Part shown: piece by piece, positions 11,860 through 24,989 of the stretch
Position numbering within the stretch: position 1 is the first letter of the stretch
How the letters are laid out: the number at the start of each line of letters is the position of its first letter
Origin: Capsicum annuum
Lineage: Eukaryota > Streptophyta > Magnoliopsida > Solanales > Solanaceae
Reading direction: 5' to 3'
DNA: 64,000 bases
Assembly: GCF_002878395.1 (NCBI RefSeq)
Contig: NC_061118.1
Location: 88,635,910 to 88,699,909, forward strand
Notes under the pieces: generated by a model
Told to the model about the DNA's origin: nothing
Databases searched by the model: none
The model's input: the letters and a program-made list of their open reading frames with translations, nothing else
Made by a program: the position numbers and the translations under genes

Positions 11860-11862
11860 CTT

Positions 11863-13096
11863 TGTCATGACCTAATCCAAAATAAGTGGCATATATACTA
11901 TCCCTCTAATGTGAGAATCATCTAACCTAAAATCAAAATCATACACTTTTAAGATTTTACTTAAAGCCACAATTCAATAATTAAAATTAATCATTTAATG
12001 TACAATACTAGTGTAGAAAATAACATCATCTAAAAATTTCCCATAAATTTATCAAAGTTCTAACTAAACAAGTCTATGGATAAAATCTAGAAAAACTAAT
12101 AATAATGAATGAAAGACTCACTGTCCAAAAATAAAGTCAAGATCAACTCTGAATGATCTATGGCAGTATGGCAAATAAATGTTCAACCCCGAATCAGGAA
12201 CGTACTATCACATACAAAGGAGGTCTAGTAAAATTTATTGGAATATGCTCTACATTTAATAAAAGAAGAGTACAAGATGGTATAGTAGAAAGACTATGCA
12301 TTAATAGGTATCATAGATCGACTCAAATTAACTGATATGACACTTAATCAAGTATTTGTAAACAAGTAGCAGGCATGTTAGTTAAATCATGTATTTCAAA
12401 CCAGTTACCACAACATGCGTGTTAATATCAACTAAGCCAATAAGTAACAATGACCCCAATTATGCATGTTAATGCTTAATTCAGTGCCAGCAAACAAAAA
12501 TAACTTATAATCAAATCAGTTTCTATTTACATCCTGAAAAATCTCAATAGCTTGTCAAACCTTAAAAAATAATTCACACCAAGTACAAATAAATGATATT
12601 AAGTCAATGAACCAGTCTCACAAAGAAACCAAGGTAATATCCACGTAAATGGTTCATATAAGGAACCCAAAAGTGATATAGAATTGATAATACCCCGTCC
12701 ATTTAAGAAATAATCAAACTCTCCAGCTCACAGTGTATACATATGCTATAGGACTTATAAGTGTCCACTAGTCATGAAGTGTAGAGGACAAACTCAGTCC
12801 ATGTACCAATCATACTAAACAACTAGGTGTCTTTCCATCCTTATTCCAAACAATTGTTATGCCATCCTTATTCTCATATTTCCACCCTTATGCCACCAGA
12901 ATCCACCAATGCAATTACAAGTCATATATTTAGCATTAATCAATTCATAATAATAACTATGTACTAGTCACAAGTATGAATTCTACAATAATTTCATTAC
13001 TAACCAACACCTACATCATATAATAAATCATTTAGCATAATTTACAAGCATGACTTAAAACCATATAAACAAATAACCATTTAATGAGAACATATA
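11863..13096 (-). repeat. Part of the 5' LTR of the minus-strand element, interrupted at 13097
   Basis: The left edge TGTCATGACC is the reverse complement of the usual LTR end GGTCATGACA. The sequence to the right is non-coding and AT-rich. The solo LTR at 13097 is inserted into it, and the remainder should continue after 15695, but I cannot place its outer end. The short open frame at 12153-12335 resembles no protein I know and is treated as LTR sequence. Confidence 0.5.
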
Positions 13097-15690
13097 TGTA
13101 ACACACCAAATTTGGTACCCTGAATGCTACACACTGCCCATGACCCTAAAGGATCACAAGCTAACCCATGACTGATATCTGTAACTAAGCACTACAAATA
13201 TACTGTATAAATATGGAATATAAGCTGTAAGGACGTAAGGTTGAAAACTATAACATGACTGATAAAATAATATTTGAACGGGGTATAGAAATACCTAAAA
13301 CTGAAATAAACTATCTGAATATACTGTACTCTGAAAGCCTCTAAACTGTCTAAAATATGTAGAATTGATGGGACATATCCCCAACTAACTCCAAACTAAT
13401 AAAGTAAACCAAGTACTGAAGGAATAAAATAATCAAATAATAATATCCTCTCGGATGATGAAGACTCACTACTGACTCTGACTGCTGAAACTGGAATGTT
13501 ACTGATGCTCTGGAGGTCGTGCTTCTGAAACTATGGTATAAAAACACCATAGCATAATTGTGTCAGTACGATTGAATGTACTGGTATGCATGTAAGGTAA
13601 GCTTAATGCAAAGGGTTCATATGCATAAATAATGCTAACTGACTGTATAACATAATCGTAAGAATACATATAAGAATGTGTTACTGTAATTGGATTTGTG
13701 ATAATACTGACTATTGAGTCAGAATACTGATAACAGGAGTTACTAAGAACTGATATAACTAATACTGAGTGATTTTATCTGACAGTTTAGATTCTAATAG
13801 AACTAGCTGAGTTCCATATTGTACTGAGTGACTATATTTGACAGTCCTGATATCTATAAATGAAACTATGGGAGAATTCATCTAACTGACATACCCCTAA
13901 TAAGCTAGTATAGCTGAGTCTGGGTCTAATCTATAACCCTAATTAGAAGGGTGTCAATACCGCACCACTGGTAAGGATAAGTTATCAGTGACCCTCATCT
14001 GACAGTGTCCCCAAAGAAGAATGGTGGGACCCTCATCTAATAGTGTTAATCCACCTCATCAACCCTCAACTGACTGTGTTGATGTCTCAACCTATGATGG
14101 CTATATAGTTCTAGAACACAAGGATTACTTCTAAGAATCACACCCTCTACTAATAGTATGTGTTCCCATCCTTGGGTTCACTCGGTGTTGAATCCTACTC
14201 CCATCTGAATAGACATTGAACTAGACTGGACCAATCTGTTACTGATTGTACTTATTAATTGGACAAAACTGAGTTCACTGGATTCCATTAAGTGACAGAA
14301 TATTATTGAGATCTGATAACTAATAGAGATTTCTGAGATTTACTGAGTACTGGACTGATACTGAATTTATTGAATTTTCCTGAGTCATGTGACTGACTGA
14401 ATTCTACTGATCATGGCTTGACTGAGAGTATCTTGAAAACTGACACTGGCTCTAAGCACACAGCTAAATTGTCGGGTATTAAATACCCTCAGGACTCGAT
14501 AGCATAATAAGTAAATCATGGCAAAAGGTTAAAAGCCCAACAATGGCTACATATTTATCATTCATTCATTAAAGCATTTCCAACGAACACTTGTAATACA
14601 TTACTTGTACATGGATGAGAAATACACATTAGTATATTATAGCATGACATTAGTTCATTCTTATAGGCATTTTATCAAACACTTGCATGATACAACTTGC
14701 GTATAAACTAACATGGCATGAGCTTTTATTCTTATTTACCCACAAGGGTAATTCATCTAACATCTAGTGAGCATAACATATACACATAACGCTATTCAAC
14801 AAATAGACATCATAATTCACGTTCCTATTGTCAAATTTCAAGGGTTAAATATGGTTTCACATGATACTACATATATATCACTTTACTTCACAAAGATATT
14901 ACGATTAAATCATGAACTAGAGAACCCATTAACATAATAGCCATGAACCAAGCAAACTAAATCATGAAATTCACCCAAAATATTATCTTTAGTTTTAAAA
15001 AGGTTTCTTAGACTCCAAGGGTTGAAGGAACCCTTGGATGAACACTTGACAAACCTTAGTAGAAGAATTCTTAAAGGTTGATGGTGAAATCTCTTGGATA
15101 TTGATTCTTTAGTTGATAGCTCTAGGGTTTTTGTTCATGAGAATTTGTGAAATAATGAATGCATTTAGCCAAAAGAGGGATAAATTTCATGTTTATGAGG
15201 TTTGAAGGTTGGAGAACAAAGACCTAATTACCCTTAATGATGCGGTTAATAATAACTGGAAAATTAGGCATCGACGCTATAAGCGATACGGTGCATCAAT
15301 GGATACGACGCGATACCTGACGCATCACGCCATGATCGGTCCAAGCCTCAGTACTTTTGGCTCTGGCAACCTGCAACAATGTTAGCCAATGTGATGGGCG
15401 ACGCGGCGAGCCAAGATTGTGTTGGTCCACTATTTTGGGACTCCGAACGTGGTCTAAATGAGTTCCAAAAAATCTAAAACTTGTATGGAAATACCTATTG
15501 ATCTTCCTGATCATGAATTAATGGAAATATAGACTATTTAAGAATGTTAAGATTCTGAAATGAGATTGCAAACTTTTGAAGGCCAAAAATAAACTAAGTC
15601 TAGAAACTTAGCTAGAATTTTCTAAGTATGGGACCCCCTTTTCAAGCATAGATGGACTGAACCAAGCTTAGAATTTTGTGGGATCTTATA
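13097..15690 (-). mobile_element. Solo LTR, Tekay-type, with target site duplication ATATA
   Basis: 2594 bp. On the minus strand it begins TATAAGATCCC (from TGTAAGATCCC) and ends GGTGTGTTACA. It is flanked by a perfect 5-bp duplication, ATATA at 13092-13096 and 15691-15695. Minus-strand landmarks follow the family order: GGCCTTC-type block, a long central part, and CATGGGTTAGCTTGTGATC near the end, as in the 19438-21811 copy. No internal region remains, so it is a recombination product. Around 13920-14200 a short phrase with CCCTCATCTGACAGTGT recurs with variation. The open frames 13350-13550 and 15296-15514 are incidental. Confidence 0.85.
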
Positions 15691-15695
15691 ATATA

Positions 15696-17370
15696 CAATG
15701 AAATTGAGTTTAAAAGTCTGAGTCAACCATAACCTAACTTGAATCAAGCCACTCAATGCCTTAATTCGGTTGAATTTTGCCCTCTCTAGAAACCTAGGCT
15801 TGATCTTGGCCTAAAAATAACAAATGCAAAATAATTAAACCATCTATTCATAAATTATAGGAATTACAAATCTAAATTAAATGTTCTTACCCATGATTAT
15901 TGCCTATTTCCTCATTACAGGGCTTTCTATCCTTTCATTCCCTTTAAATTCCCCATAATTTAGAATTAAGAAATAAATTCTACTCTACGGAGCATAATCT
16001 AACAACCTAAAGTCATTAACAAATGATTCTAAATTGTCCATAGTTAATTCACACCAGATCATTCAACTTAGTGTTAACCCAATGATTTCCATTATTGACA
16101 TCCAATTTTTACATTTAACAATTTAAATTAATGTTTGAGCTTCTTAAATAGCAAATGATTTAAAATAATTGTTTATAAGATTTTTGATAATATTTGCAAG
16201 AAAAATTTTCCATCTTACAAATAACACACACATGTGTGCGTAATTTACATATAATTTTTCACCATTCATAAATATTTTAAAAAATCAAATTCTCAAAAAT
16301 AGTGTTTAATTAAAAGTTCATACTTTGTTCCCTTAAAAATCAATTAGAAAGCAATTAGTATTTTATAATAAAATAGTTATTCTATATTCTGAAATTGAAA
16401 ACCTCAAATGATTAGTTGAATAAGTTTTCATCTTGTTCCAATTTTAGCCAAAGAGCAGCCCAAATATTAACCCTCATATTAATCAATTGTGACCTAATTT
16501 CATACACAATATTAGCTCTGATCTAGCCCAAATCCTTAATCCCCTGGATAAACTACTAGTAAATCTCCTTATTAATTCTCTCATATGTTTCTAACTAGAA
16601 CCCCAAACACCTAAAACCAATCATTATTGCCTCGCCATCCTATGCAACGTCGACACTCCCTCAGACCATGAGATGATGATGAATTTGATGGTCTTCCATT
16701 TTTCCTCTATTTTCCTCTTTTTTGTCCACCCTATCACCATTACACTACCTCACATCTTATTTTCTCTCCTTATTTCGTAAAAATGAAGAGCTACAAAATT
16801 TTATACTCCTCCACTGCAACCTTTAAAACTAGAAGGATGTGGAGGTTCAATGGTCTTTGTACCATTTGTCTTTCAATGTGGCGAATAAAGAGCTTGTCTA
16901 TATTGAAGAACTCAAGCTGGTATATCAAAATTTCAACCAACTCTCAATTTTAAAATCACATCTTTCCTTCATCACTATACTAAAACTATCAATTTTTCAA
17001 ATATAAATTTTGAATTCTCAAAACTTCTCCATGAAGCCATTACCCATCCGATTTTGCCTATAAAAGGGGATTTTTCTTCACCATACAAAAAAGAGTGAAG
17101 TGATTTAGAAATTGAAGAATATCAAAGTTTCTTATATGCATTTATCCACTACTATCTCAATTTTTACTTTTTCTATATCTTGATTTCTTACATACTGGTG
17201 TAGTTGTTGCTCTTCTTTTACTGTCTTGAGTCAAAGTTAATGGAACCGCCCTCGTTATTAACTCATCATCCCAGTTCAATACTTGGAAGAAGGTAATATT
17301 CTCCCTACCGATCCAAGTCTCGCTATGAGTTTAAATTTGAGTTACTAGTGACTTTTTTGGTACAAAATTG
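15696..17370 (+). repeat. Probable 5' (U3) part of a Tat/Ogre-like LTR, copy A
   Basis: No protein-like frame is visible. The stretch runs without an obvious break into the 17371-19078 sequence, which ends in an Ogre-type primer region. It contains a core promoter at 17059. I infer that this is the upstream part of the same LTR, but its left end is unresolved, and some of 15696-16000 may instead belong to the minus-strand LTR interrupted at 13097. Confidence 0.4.
17059..17065 (+). promoter_or_regulatory. TATA box of the Tat/Ogre-like LTR
   Basis: TATAAAAGGGG sits in AT-rich sequence and is followed by a short pyrimidine-rich leader. About 180 bp downstream an ATG begins an 18-codon frame that closes at a GTAATA (about 17240-17296). 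This fits the U3/R boundary of a retrotransposon LTR. It could in principle be a host promoter, but no exon-like sequence follows. Confidence 0.45.
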
Positions 17371-19437
17371 CTAGTGATTAAAATGTTAAACTATTTTAGT
17401 TCACTCTGTTTGGTATTCATTCCTATCTTTAGTTCCTGTAAATCAAAATATAAAATATGTTTTAGGTTATACGCCTCTCTCTGCTTGAATATGTTTTAGA
17501 TTCAAAGGATCTTTGTTATGGTTGGAGTATCATGAAAAATTGTATCACTAAATTTCCTTAAATCTAGTAGTTCCATAAATTAGTTCAAAATTTTAGGGAT
17601 AGGATAAATCTTTTATTAAGGATCGATTTTTATCTTTTGGAATTCAAATGGGATTTTCATTCCTTGCAGTAGCTAACCATGCTCTTCTCTTTGCTTTTTT
17701 TTAAGGGTGTCGAGTCTATGTATTCAAATCATGTATTTTCCTAACTGCATTAAGTATTGGATATGGGAAAGTTTTAAATGCAAAAATCATAATGAAATCT
17801 AGAATTGTGTAAGTTTTTCCATTTTGTGATTGGTATTCACGTCTTAGTTGGCATCTTCTTTGAATCTTGGACTTTTGATTTGTATCGAGCAACCAATTCG
17901 GTTACCCTTTGATCTCTTTGTTTGGTCTTTCGTATATATGATTTGACAAAGATTGTTTGGTCTTTGATAGACAAATACTTGTTTATTGAGTAATTTAAAT
18001 GCTATGGCTTGACTAATATGGCTTCGGCTAATCCTTTTTTTAGATTATTCTTTCATAAAATATCATGTACGTATCTAACGGACTCTGCTTCACATAGTCT
18101 TCTGAACCAAGTCTCATTTTATTCAATGTCAAACCTCAACCATGTTCAAAATTAGGCTGATTTACACGACTATACAGTGATATATGAAGAGTATACACTA
18201 GAAAAATAGTAGATATGCACCAAAATAAGGTGCATATAAAAATGGAAGCAAAATATGCAGCTCTTCACACTGGTATACAATATATATATGGTGACATATA
18301 GGAAAATATAGATAAGAGGGCTAAGATGTACAACTAATAAACAGGGTGGAAATGAACCAAAAGTCCATGGACAAGTCTCAAATGGGTAAAAAGGCGTAAC
18401 TTCTTCTCAGTTCCTTAGTGGTAATTTATTTATTCATGATTGTATTAACAATAAGTAATTATTTAACCTAAGTGAATCCCAAAATGAGATTATTTTTATT
18501 CAAATACTTTAATTATTCCATATTATGCTTTCTTAATTGTAAATCACATAAAGAAAATGGATTAAACAGTCCAACTATTTTTTCTAAATGATAAATTTGA
18601 TCCATAACGATGTTATTTGATTTGTTCAAATAACTAGATTTTCTCATGCCCTTTCTCTTCCAACTTTTCAAGAAAAAATAACTTTTTAATTTTTGAGGAA
18701 ACAAACTCAGTATTTAGTTTAGACTTACATTTTATGTGGACATAAATTTATTTTTCAGAGTTGGGATAAAGATGTCAAGATTTCACTATTTTAAAGAATA
18801 GATAATTTACAAGTTCCTTTTAGCCACAATTAGTTTTAATCTACTGGCCAACCATAGTTGCGGAATTCTTAAAGTGCCTTATACCTTCTTTAAAAATTCA
18901 CTTGAACCCTTACTCGAACTCTATTTTAAAATAAAAGCTTTTCTTAAATATGGTTTTTAAAATTATTTTTTGATTTCCTACAAATTAAGTGACGTCTCTC
19001 TTTTCATTTCTTTCTTTATTTTTTTTTAATTTGGAGCAATGATGTTTGGATTGAGTTTAAAATACTTCGTAACAAAAATGGTGACATCGCTGGACATTCA
19101 TCTAGAAACATTTTGTGGCTAACCCTTAAATGTTTTATTTGTTTAAATTTCCAATATATGGTTGAGCATATAAATTGTTATTTCATTCATACTTCTTCTT
19201 CTATGAAAAACTAACACAAACAAACATGCACGTGGTGTGTATTTCACGCACTCGTAAACTTTTTACAAATCTCAATCTCTTGGAGAGTTATATATTTATG
19301 GTGTATTCAATTGTTTTTGTGTGATCGGGTTGCCTTCTAACTCTAATAGTCCACTCGAAAACCTTGTATCTGGTAATTCAAATCTTAGAAAACTAAAGAT
19401 AGAAGTATGTCACCCTTTTAATTTAAGTCATGCATGT
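17371..19437 (+). repeat. Tandem duplication copy A: Tat/Ogre-like LTR 3' part plus leader
   Basis: This and 21817-21933 together form a unit of about 2.18 kb that repeats at 21961-24173. Shared landmarks in order include GATTAARATGTTAAACTATT, GAATATGTTTTAGATTC, TCATTCCTTGCAGTAGCTAA, AGGCTGATWTACAC, TTAGCCACAATTAGTTT and CTTAGAAAACTAAAGATAGA. The LTR portion ends near 19078, before a primer-like motif, and the remainder is leader. Copy A is interrupted at 19438 by a solo LTR. No coding frame is present (the 63-codon minus frame at 18513 is incidental). Confidence 0.7.
19079..19097 (+). other. Ogre/Tat-type primer region, copy A
   Basis: TGGTGACATCGCTGGACAT, preceded by AACAAAAA, resembles the primer region of Tat/Ogre elements (TGGYGACTCYGCTGGGGA type, as I recall it for that lineage), with several substitutions. 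Its twin is at 23676. It marks the LTR/leader border. Confidence 0.55.
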
Positions 19438-21811
19438 TGTTATACCCCATAATATTCTTAGATCTGTTCAGCTTTCAGTTGCATGCATAAGGGGCTTAAG
19501 GCTTGGAATTTTACACTAAGTGTTGGGGACTTAGTCATCTTTAAGACCACTAACTTTGAGGGTTTTTATTTTGGTCTTCCAAATCCTGAGAAGTAAGTTT
19601 TTGAGTTGATTCATGTTCAGGGATGTAAGAAGTATGTCACAGAGAAGTGTAGAATTTTTTGGATGAGGTTTGGAACATGTTTGGATCATAAAACTAGTGG
19701 GTCATCCAGAAAGCCCATGTCATGACTCTATTCTCGTTCTCATGCACACCGTGTTGCAGTGAGGGAAATGAACGACCACGATAGGACCACAGCACGGTAA
19801 GCTTGTTGCTTCCAATTTTGAATTTAAATGAATGAGGTACAATTAGTCTTTTTTCCTCTTAACCCAATCATTCATATCACAACTTAGGGCACTACTTTCC
19901 CTTCTTATCCAATATTCCTATCAAGAAAACCCTCTCCTTCCCCAAGAATAAGAATTCAATTCCTTTCTCCCCAAGAAATTGAGAATTCAAGTTCTCCAAG
20001 TTCAATAACCTTCAAGAAAGCATCAAGATCAGTGTTTTCCTTTCAAGTTAAGAAGCTTAAGGTATGTGGGTGTTTATTCATGGGTCTCTTTCAGCCATGG
20101 AGTCCAAAAACCATCTTTTCAATTAAAGAATGGACTTTTCTATTATTATGGTATTTTTATATTGCTTAAGAGGGGTTTAATTTATGTTTTCATCCTGATT
20201 TTAAATTTAATTCATCCCACGTATGATACCATACTAGATTTGATTTCCTCATGCTTTGAATTTCAGTTTCCCATGTCCTATTTCATGTGAATTCCATGTA
20301 ACACCCCCAAGTTATGATTTTAGTCATATATTCATGTTGTTTCTTCTATTTAAAGGATTCCCATGTTTAAATTAATGATCCCCACATGTTTGATGAAATA
20401 TCTATGCTCATGGGTTTTGAACCATGATCCTTTACTATAATTTTTAAGCTTGCTATAGCATTCAGTGATCTTTTAATGCTAGCGGATTATGAACACCTGA
20501 TACCTAGTTATTTAATATAATTTCAGTATCTCAGAAATAATTTTAGTTAAACCATGAGAATTGTTAACCAGTCAGTTGTTATTATCAAATCATGATGAGC
20601 AATATCAGTTGTATATTCATTTGTATTTAATTTAGTTTAGTCCATTCCCAGTGTCTGTTCAGTTGGGAGTAGGATTTAGCACCGAGTGAACTCAGGGATG
20701 AGGGCTCACCTGACAGCAGAGAGTGTGGCCCTAGTAATAATCGCCGAGTTATGTAACTACGTAGCTAGCATCGGTTAGAAATGTCTACCTACCAGTTGAG
20801 GGTTGACATGGTGTTTACCTTCCAGATGAGGGTGACATATGCCTCATTAGAGAACCTGCTGGTTGAGGGTGACATATGCCTCATTAGAGAACCTGCTGGT
20901 TGAGGGTGACTCATTATTCCTCTGGGACACTAATTTAGTGGATCCACATAACCAGTGTTAGTACCCGTGGACGGTACTGACACCCTTCCAACTAGGGTTA
21001 TAGGTTGGACCCCAATTAGCTTAAATTAGGGCCTATCGGTTAGATGATACCTCCCAGAGTCTCAGTTCAGTTCTTCGGTGTATTTCAGTTTAGGTTTGCT
21101 TGACTAAGTGTACAGAATCTCAATTATTCAGTTATATAGATTTTAGTTATTCAGTTGACAAAGCTTATTTTAGAATCGTGTTTATACTTGGTCTTGCATT
21201 CTTAGATATTTCATGTTCATGAATTCATGCTCAGCTATCTCATTCATATCAGCCAGACCTTATCTCATATACCAGTACATTTAAAGTACTAACTGCATAT
21301 GCTTTTTTGTGCTATGATGTCTTATATCATAGGTTCGGAGGCTTAGTTTCTCGATCGCAATTAGACAGTCAGCGTTACTCAACAGCCGTAGTGGTGGTTT
21401 ATCATCCATCAAGGATATATTATCTCTCATTTAGTACTTCAGTATTTCATTATGTTTAGTCAGTCAGAGTTAGTTGGGGGCCTGTCATATCAACTCCTCA
21501 GATAGTTAGAGGCTTTCAAACAATCAGGCAGTTAGTTAGATGGTTATTCAGTTTATTAGTCCTTTCAGTAGTATCGGTTGTATTAAATTGATAGTTAGCT
21601 TTCAGTATTTCACCATATGCTTCAGATTTGTGATTCAATCATATTTTCAGTATTCAGATTTGTATTATTTTAGTAGTTTATCTTTCGCACACGTGTATGA
21701 TTATTATTTTATTTAGTGCTCACAGCAGGTACCAGCTCATGGGTTAGCCTGTGATCATTTGTGATTGTAAGCACCGTTATCGCGACTAAGGGTAGACCTT
21801 GGGTCATGACA
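19438..21811 (+). mobile_element. Solo LTR, Tekay-type, with target site duplication CATGT
   Basis: 2374 bp, opening TGTTATACCCCATAATATTC and ending GGGTCATGACA, flanked by perfect CATGT at 19433-19437 and 21812-21816. It aligns with the LTRs of the 1160-10681 element in order (AAGGGGCTTAAGGCTTGGAA, CAGCGTTACTCAACAGC against the equivalent in 10190-10210, and AGCACCGTTATCGCGACTA). It interrupts the duplicated Ogre-like copy A; removing it plus one CATGT restores continuity with the uninterrupted copy B. It contains a 37-bp perfect tandem repeat at 20828-20911. The open frame 20066-20290 is LTR sequence. Confidence 0.92.
20828..20911 (+). repeat. 37-bp tandem repeat inside the solo LTR
   Basis: Two identical 37-bp copies (20828-20864 and 20865-20901), each starting GAGGGTGACATATGCCTCAT, followed by a partial third copy (GAGGGTGAC, 20902-20910). 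The related LTRs at 2400-2640 and 9600-9830 do not show this repetition. Confidence 0.9.
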
Positions 21812-21960
21812 CATGTATACACCTTAGGAGTGGTCGATCTATTGTATAGGCTCCATATTTAGGATATCCACCTATATTTTAACGAGTTTCATGATCGAAT
21901 AATCAACAATAATATTTTGTGCAACGTGATAATCCCTGTAAATCAAGATTTCGTTGGAAC

Positions 21961-24173
21961 CTAGAGATTAAGATGTTAAACTATTTTAGCTTATTCTGTT
22001 TGGTTTTTATTGTTATCCTTAGTCCCTAGAATATCTTTTGGGTTATACACCTTTCTCTCTGGTTGAATATGTTTTAGATTCGGAGGATCTATGTTATAGT
22101 TGGAGTATCAGGTATAATATGTCACTAAATTTCCTTAAATCTGGTAGTTCCATAAATTGATTCTAAATTAAAGGTATAGGCTAAATCTTCTTTTAAGGAT
22201 TGGTTTTTATCTTTTGGAATTCAAATAGGATTTTCATTCCTTGCAGTAGCTAATCATGCTTCTGTTTGGCTTTTTTAAGGGTGTAAAGTCTATGTATCCA
22301 AATCTTGTATGTTCATAATTGCCTTAAGCATTGTGTATGGGAAAGTGTTAAATGCAAAAATCATAATGAACTCTAGAATCATGTAAGATTTTGCATTTTG
22401 TGATTAGTATTCACGTCTTAGTTGGCATCTATTTTGAGGCTTGGACTTTCGATTTGTCTCGGGTAAACAATTTGGTTACCCTTTGAGCTCTTTGTTTTGT
22501 CTTACGTATATATGATTTTACAAAGATCATTTGGTATTTGACATACAAATACATGTTTATTAAGTTATTTAAATGATATGGCTTGACTAATATGGATTCA
22601 GCTAATCCTTTTCTTTGATTATTCTTGCATGAAATTTCCCGTATGCATCCATCGGACTTTGCTTCACATAATCATCGGGACCAAGTGCCATTTTCTTCAA
22701 AGTCAAACCTCAACCATGTTTGAAAGTAGGCTGATATACACAACTATATAGTGTTATACTAAGAGTATACAGTGGAAAAGTAGTAGATATGCACCCAAAT
22801 AAGGTGCATATGAAAATGTAAGCAAAATATACAGCTCTCCACACTGGTATACAATGTATATGTGGTGACATATAAAAAAATGTGGAGAAGAGAGCTAAGA
22901 TACAACTAATATATAGGGTGGAAATAGGTCAAAAGTCCACAAAAGTTTGAAGCTCAAATCTGGACAAGTCTCAAATGGGTTGAAAGGGCCTAACTTCTTC
23001 TCAACTCCTTAGTGGTAATTTATTTGTTCATGCTTGTATTAACACTAACTGATTAATTAACCTAAGTGAATCCCCAAATGAGATCATTTTTATTCAAATG
23101 AGTTAATTATTCCATAATATGCTTTTTAATAGTAAATCACATAAAGAAAATGATTTAAACAATCCGAGCATTTTTCCTAAATGATAAACTTGATCCAGAA
23201 AGATGTTATTTGATTTGTGAAAATAACAAGATTTTTTCATGCCCTTTCTCTTCCAAATTTGTAAGGAAAACAACTTTTTCATTTTTGGGGAAATAAACTC
23301 AGTATTTGGTTGACTTACATTTTATGTAGTCACAAATATATTTTACAGATTTGGTATAAAGATGTCAAGATTTCACTATATTAAAGAAGAGATAATTTAA
23401 AAGTTTCCTTTAGCCACAATTAGTTTTAAATTTACCGGCCAACCATAGTTGCAGAATTTTTAAAGTCCCTCACACCTTCTTTAAAAATTCACTTGAACCT
23501 TTATTCGAGCTCTAATTTTAAAATAAAAGTTTTTCTTAAATGTGGTTTTAAAAATGGTTTTCTTAGTTTCCTAAAAATTAAGTGATGTCTCTCTTTTAAT
23601 TTCCTTCTTTATTTTTTTTTAAAATTCTTTGAGCAATTATGTTTGGATTGAGTTCAAAATACGTCGTAACAAAAATGGTGACATCAGCGGACATTCATCT
23701 AGGTTCTAATCAAAAGAATTTTCTAACTTTTTTTGGCTAACCCTTACATGTTTTTATTTATTTAAATTACATATATATGTTTGATCATATAAACTGTTAT
23801 TTCTTTCATACTTTTTCCTCTATTAAAAACTGACACAATCACACATACATATGAGGTGTATTCACACACTCACAAATTTCTTTCAAATATCAATAATTTG
23901 GAGATTTAAATATATATGGTGTATTCAAATTTTTTTGTGTGATCGAGTAACCTTCTTACACTAGTAGTCCACTCGAGAACCTTGTGTCTATTAAGTTAAA
24001 TCTTAGAAAACTAAAGATAGATTTATGTCACCCTTTCAGCTTAAATCATGCATGCATATACCTTAGGAGTGGTCGATCCTTTGTATAGACTCCATATTTA
24101 GGATACCCACCTATATGTCAATAGGCTTCGTGATCCAATAATCAATAAGCATATTATCTGCAATGTGATAATA
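21961..24173 (+). repeat. Tandem duplication copy B: Tat/Ogre-like LTR 3' part plus leader
   Basis: About 2.21 kb matching copy A (17371-19437 plus 21817-21933) in the same order and orientation, without the solo LTR. Both copies end at a GCAAYGTGATAAT block (21921-21933 and 24160-24172). About 27 bp of unrelated sequence separates copy A's end from copy B's start. Copy B lacks the upstream TATA-bearing part, so the repeated unit is truncated LTR plus leader rather than a whole LTR. Confidence 0.75.
23676..23694 (+). other. Ogre/Tat-type primer region, copy B
   Basis: TGGTGACATCAGCGGACAT, after AACAAAAA, is equivalent to 19079-19097. The sequence that follows (AGGTTCTAATCAAAAGAATT) is a leader block; copy A has lost part of it. 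Confidence 0.55.
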
Positions 24174-24989
24174 ATAGATGGATCCAAACCTAATTATCAC
24201 ATAGCGAGTTTGAACTATCTTTGGACTCAAAAGTGCCTTACATTAGTGTATTGGATTAGTATATCATAATATTAAATATCTAGCATTTAGGCTCACCCCT
24301 AACATAAAAAGGTCACCCAATATTAGGATGCATAGACTTTTACATGTTTTTGTTAGCTATAACTATTTTGTGTGATATATGTTACTCTTATTAGCTCACT
24401 CTTAGTTGGAAAATGTTAGAGCTCATAGTTACAAATAAGTTTACTGTATAAAAAGTCTGACCAGAATACTATATGTCATTCAAGTCCCCCTCCCCCAAAA
24501 GGGCCCTAAAATCTCCCTCTAAGCTTCTAAAACTCTACTTTATAGGAAAATTGACATATTGAGATATCAAAAATAAACGTCGATGCACCAATCCTAATTT
24601 CTTCTTTAGAACCCATTATTTATCAAAGAATGAATAAGATCCATAGAGCAACAAGAAAAAGATGCGGCATACCAAAATTCAATAAAGTCAACCTTCTTGT
24701 CAAACTCAAATTACCAAAATTCAATGCATAAGTCCTGTTCATTAAAATCCTTTAACCTAGTGCTTAACTCGTAGATCAATTTACCTTTTATGAGAAATAT
24801 TTAACTTTAATTATAGAAACTCATAAGTGTTTACTTCTTACCAAATATCTTGTATTTCTTATTATGGACAAAATATAACATAGCTACTTTTTGAGTTATT
24901 TTCTTTATCAAGTAATAAAGAAAAGTTGGTTTGTGTTGAAAACTGACAATTTTCATAGAATAATCTTACTGCACTAGATCAAAAGTTAT
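24174..24989. other. Non-coding stretch, probable Ogre leader; nothing decisive
   Basis: No open frame of note and no LTR edge. From about 24900 the sequence resembles, on the minus strand, the primer/leader side of the Athila-type element (compare 42740-42775). The stretch at 24645-24665 could encode EQQEKDA-like residues, but no extended frame supports this. Confidence 0.35.

Noticed and set aside
17059..17300. Possible host gene: TATA box, leader, ATG at about 17240 and a GTAATA splice-donor-like site.
   Set aside because: The stretch runs into a repeated Ogre-like LTR with a primer region, no downstream exon or acceptor context is visible, and the frame is 18 codons.
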